6,482 nt of DNA from Planctomycetota bacterium (lineage in GTDB: Bacteria; Planctomycetota; MHYJ01; WSZJ01; JACPWG01): assembly GCA_016220045.1 (NCBI GenBank), contig JACRIP010000494.1, positions 1 to 6,482 on the forward strand. Direction: 5' to 3'. Under the pieces are notes generated by a model. That model worked only from the letters and a program-made list of their open reading frames with translations. It made no database searches and had not been told where the DNA came from. Position 1 is the stretch's first letter. The number at the start of each line of letters is the position of its first letter. Position numbers and translations under genes: made by a program. Below are positions 4,043-6,482 of the stretch, one piece after another.

Positions 4043-6482
4043 ATGATCGGCAGCCTGGCCAACAACCGCTACCGCATCCTCGCCGAGCTCGGCTCCGGCG
4101 GGGCCGGCGTGGTCTACCGCGTCGCCGACACCGCCGAACAGGACCGCGAAATCGCCCTCAAAGTCCTCGTCGCCGACGCCCAGAATCCCGACCTCGTCGA
4201 ACACTTCCGCCACGAGTTCGGGCTCATGACCCGACTGCGTCACCCCAACCTGCCCGAAGTCTACGATTTCGGGGTTCTCGACGACGGCGGCTCCCGGTTT
4301 TTCACCTGCGAACTCGTGCGCGGCAAGGGCTTCCTGGCGGCCACGGCGGGGCGGCCGGTGCACGAAATCTGCGAACTGGCGGTCCAGCTCTGCCGCGTGC
4401 TCGAGTACATCCACTCGCGCTCGCTGGTGCACTACGACGTCAAGCCGTCGAACATCCTGGTCGCCGACGCCGTGCCCTCCGCGCCCGCCGCGGCCCCCGC
4501 CGCCGCGACCCCGGCCGCGCCCGGACGCCGCATCGTCAAGCTGCTCGACCTGGGCACGGCGGCCGAGGCGCGCGACGAATCCGGCGCTCCGCTGATCGGG
4601 ACGCTGGCCTACATGGCCCCGGAAATCGCCCGCGGCGAACCCGTGGACCGCCGCGCCGATCTCTACTCGCTCGGGGTTTCGCTGTATCAGGCATTCACCG
4701 GAAAACTGCCCTTCAAGGCGGTCTCCGGCGTGGAGATGCTCTGGCAGCACATGGAAACGAAGGTCGAGCCCCCCTCCACCCTCGTGCCGGGCTTCCCGCG
4801 CGCGCTCGACGGCGTGCTCCTGCGCCTGCTCTCGAAGGACCCGGCCGACCGGTTCCCGACCGCCAACCGCGTGATCGAGGCCATCAGCGATGCGCTCGAC
4901 GAGCGCTTCGAGCTGGAAACCCGTGAGACCCGCGCCGGCTACATCGCCTCCAGCCGCTTCGTCGGCCGCTCCAAGGCCCTGGCCGCCGCCCGCGAGGCCC
5001 TGCGCGCCCGCTGCCGACCCGCCGAAGCCGCCCGCGCGGCGCTCGACTCCGCCGCCGCCCGACCGCCCGACTCCGTGCCCCCCCTCCTGCTCGTCTCCGG
5101 TGAACGCGGGAGCGGGAAATCGCGCCTCGCCCGCGAGCTCAAGTACGAAGCCCAGCTCGCCGGCATCCGCTGGGCGCAGGGGACCTTTCACCCCGGCGCC
5201 CGCGCCCTCTTCGCTCCCTGCGCCGAGCTGCTGCGCGCCCTCCTCCCGCTTTCCGCGCCCGACGACGAGGAACTCGCCGCCTGCGGACCCGACCTGGTCA
5301 AGCTGGTCCCCGACTGCGCCGCGCGCCTCGGCATCACCCCCTCGCCTCCGCTCGACCCCGAGCGCGAACGGCTGCGCATCTTCGGGCGCTTCGCCGAATA
5401 CCTCGCCGCGCTCTCCCGGCGCGTCCCGCTCGTGGTCTGGCTTGACGGTCTCCATTGGGCCGACGCCGCCTCCATCGAGCTCCTCCACTTTCTCGTCCGC
5501 TATCTCGACTTCGTCGGCCGCGCGCGCAATCGCCCGCGCCCCGGGACCGCCCTCCTGCCCGGACCGTCGCGCCTGCTGCTCGGCGCGAACCGCAACTCCG
5601 ACCATGCGGCGCCGCCCGAGGTCGAGCGCCTGCTCGCCGCGCTGCGCGACGAAGGGCTGGTGACCGACGTCACCCTGGGACCGCTGAACGAGACCGAGAT
5701 CGGGTCAATCCTGGAGTCGATGCTGGGCGCGCCGGCGGCGCCGCAGGCATTCGTGCGCCGGCTGGCCGGCGAGAGCGGGGGCAATCCGTTCCTGGTGGAG
5801 GAGATCCTGCGCGCGCTGGTGGATGCTGGGGTGCCGATGGTGCGCGGCGGCGCGTGGGCGATCGGGCCGGACGAGCTCGACCGCATCCGGCTGCCGGCGA
5901 CGATCGGCGAGGCCCTGCGTGCGCGCATGGACTGCCTGGAGCGCGTGAACCTGCCGGTGCTGCGCGTGCTCGCGCTCGCCGACGCCCCGATGCCGACGCA
6001 CTGGATCGCGCGCGCCGCGGGCATGCAGCTTTCGCTCGCGGTCTCGCTGCTTTCCAGTCTGGCGGTGCGCGGGCTGGTGCGGCGCGAGCGCGCGGGCGAC
6101 GCGCACGTCTACGCGCTGACCTCGAACAGCCTGAAGGCCCACCTCGCGGGCGACCTGCCGGAGGAGGAGTGCCGGACGCTGCATCGGCGGCTCGCCGCGC
6201 TGATCGAGGCCGACGAGCGCACGCCGCTGGAGGAGCGGGTGGAGGCGCTGGCCTACCACTACACGCAGGCGGCGGCGTTCGACAAGTGCATCCAGTACGC
6301 GGCGCAGGCGGCGGAGCGCGCGGCGCGTCTCGGGTTCCGGGCGAAGGCGCTGGAGACGGTGCAATTCGCTCTCGATGCGCTCGAGATGAAGGCGGTGATC
6401 GGCCGCAAGCTGACGGCGGAGGAGCGGGGTCACGAATCGGGTTTATACCGGATGCGCGGCCGCCTGGAGTGGGAGGCGGGTC
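4043..6482 (+). CDS. PknK-like Ser/Thr protein kinase fused to an NTPase and helical repeats (3' end outside window)
   Basis: The frame is open for 813 codons to the window edge. Residues about 8-285 are a Hanks-type kinase: Gly loop GSGGAGVVY (17-25), ATP lysine K40, helix-C E58, catalytic loop HYDVKPSN (D132, K134, N137), DLG for DFG (169-171), GTLAYMAPE (186-194), D206 and R270. The usual HRD arginine is Tyr131, and an Ala/Pro-rich insert (about 141-161) separates the catalytic loop from DLG. Residues from about 306 (FVGR) form an NTPase: Walker A GERGSGKS (353-360), Walker B VVWLDGLHWAD (D468) and the family motif GGNPFLVEE (579-587). A winged-helix-like part follows, then helices from about 734 that look like the start of TPR repeats. 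Kinase plus ATPase plus TPR is the PknK/HstK architecture, in which the C terminus often carries GAF, histidine kinase or sigma54-related modules; here it is unseen. ATG chosen: the kinase fold begins within ten residues, and a weak AGAGGG lies eight bases upstream. It probably phosphorylates proteins in the cytoplasm; the substrate is unknown. Confidence 0.93.
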   Translation, partial: MIGSLANNRYRILAELGSGGAGVVYRVADTAEQDREIALKVLVADAQNPDLVEHFRHEFGLMTRLRHPNLPEVYDFGVLDDGGSRFFTCELVRGKGFLAATAGRPVHEICELAVQLCRVLEYIHSRSLVHYDVKPSNILVADAVPSAPAAAPAAATPAAPGRRIVKLLDLGTAAEARDESGAPLIGTLAYMAPEIARGEPVDRRADLYSLGVSLYQAFTGKLPFKAVSGVEMLWQHMETKVEPPSTLVPGFPRALDGVLLRLLSKDPADRFPTANRVIEAISDALDERFELETRETRAGYIASSRFVGRSKALAAAREALRARCRPAEAARAALDSAAARPPDSVPPLLLVSGERGSGKSRLARELKYEAQLAGIRWAQGTFHPGARALFAPCAELLRALLPLSAPDDEELAACGPDLVKLVPDCAARLGITPSPPLDPERERLRIFGRFAEYLAALSRRVPLVVWLDGLHWADAASIELLHFLVRYLDFVGRARNRPRPGTALLPGPSRLLLGANRNSDHAAPPEVERLLAALRDEGLVTDVTLGPLNETEIGSILESMLGAPAAPQAFVRRLAGESGGNPFLVEEILRALVDAGVPMVRGGAWAIGPDELDRIRLPATIGEALRARMDCLERVNLPVLRVLALADAPMPTHWIARAAGMQLSLAVSLLSSLAVRGLVRRERAGDAHVYALTSNSLKAHLAGDLPEEECRTLHRRLAALIEADERTPLEERVEALAYHYTQAAAFDKCIQYAAQAAERAARLGFRAKALETVQFALDALEMKAVIGRKLTAEERGHESGLYRMRGRLEWEAG

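Noticed and set aside
3832..4065. 78-residue N-terminal extension of the hybrid kinase
   Set aside because: It crosses a strong promoter and the Shine-Dalgarno of the ATG at 3831 and overlaps the start of the divergent gene. The receiver domain begins right after the ATG at 3831.
3899..5605. 568-codon minus-strand open frame
   Set aside because: Antisense to the Ser/Thr kinase, whose Gly loop, catalytic loop, Walker A and Walker B are all in the plus frame. The minus product is Gly/Glu/Val-rich with no domain.

Overview
This is a GC-rich chromosomal window (roughly 70% GC by eye) dominated by signal-transduction genes. No taxonomic marker is present. A PknK-like Ser/Thr kinase fused to an NTPase, paired DUF4388 (PATAN-like) domains with HEAT-like helices, and a sensor-less hybrid histidine kinase are a combination typical of signalling-rich bacteria such as Myxococcota and other former Deltaproteobacteria, Acidobacteriota or related candidate phyla. 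The assignment is inference only.

Layout. On the minus strand, read right to left, lie a hybrid histidine kinase (REC-HisKA-HATPase-REC, 3831 to 2248), a protein with two DUF4388 domains, a helical-repeat region and a conserved C-terminal domain (2090 to 516), and the first 26 codons of a response regulator (78 to 1, cut by the window edge). On the plus strand, diverging from the hybrid kinase, is a large Ser/Thr kinase/ATPase (4043 to beyond 6482, cut by the window edge). The 211-bp divergent spacer carries two back-to-back sigma70-type promoters, each with a 17-bp spacer, one per direction.

The gap between the DUF4388 gene and the response regulator (79-515) looks like an insertion scar. 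Perfect 10-bp direct repeats (134-143 and 512-521) flank a segment of about 368 bp whose ends carry an 11-bp perfect inverted repeat (148-158 / 498-508). Inside it are two near-identical 30-bp palindromes (172-201 and 431-460). The right-hand direct repeat contains the DUF4388 gene's own stop codon. This fits a short non-coding, MITE-like element that landed on the stop codon and left the protein intact. Removing it restores a spacing of about 59 bp, so the three minus-strand genes may once have been a compact operon.

How the genes may work together (inference). The hybrid kinase has no sensor domain and probably receives its signal through its N-terminal receiver. The adjacent response regulator and DUF4388 protein are natural downstream partners, and the divergent Ser/Thr kinase may be co-controlled through the shared intergenic region. 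Nothing in the window shows the input signal or the output.
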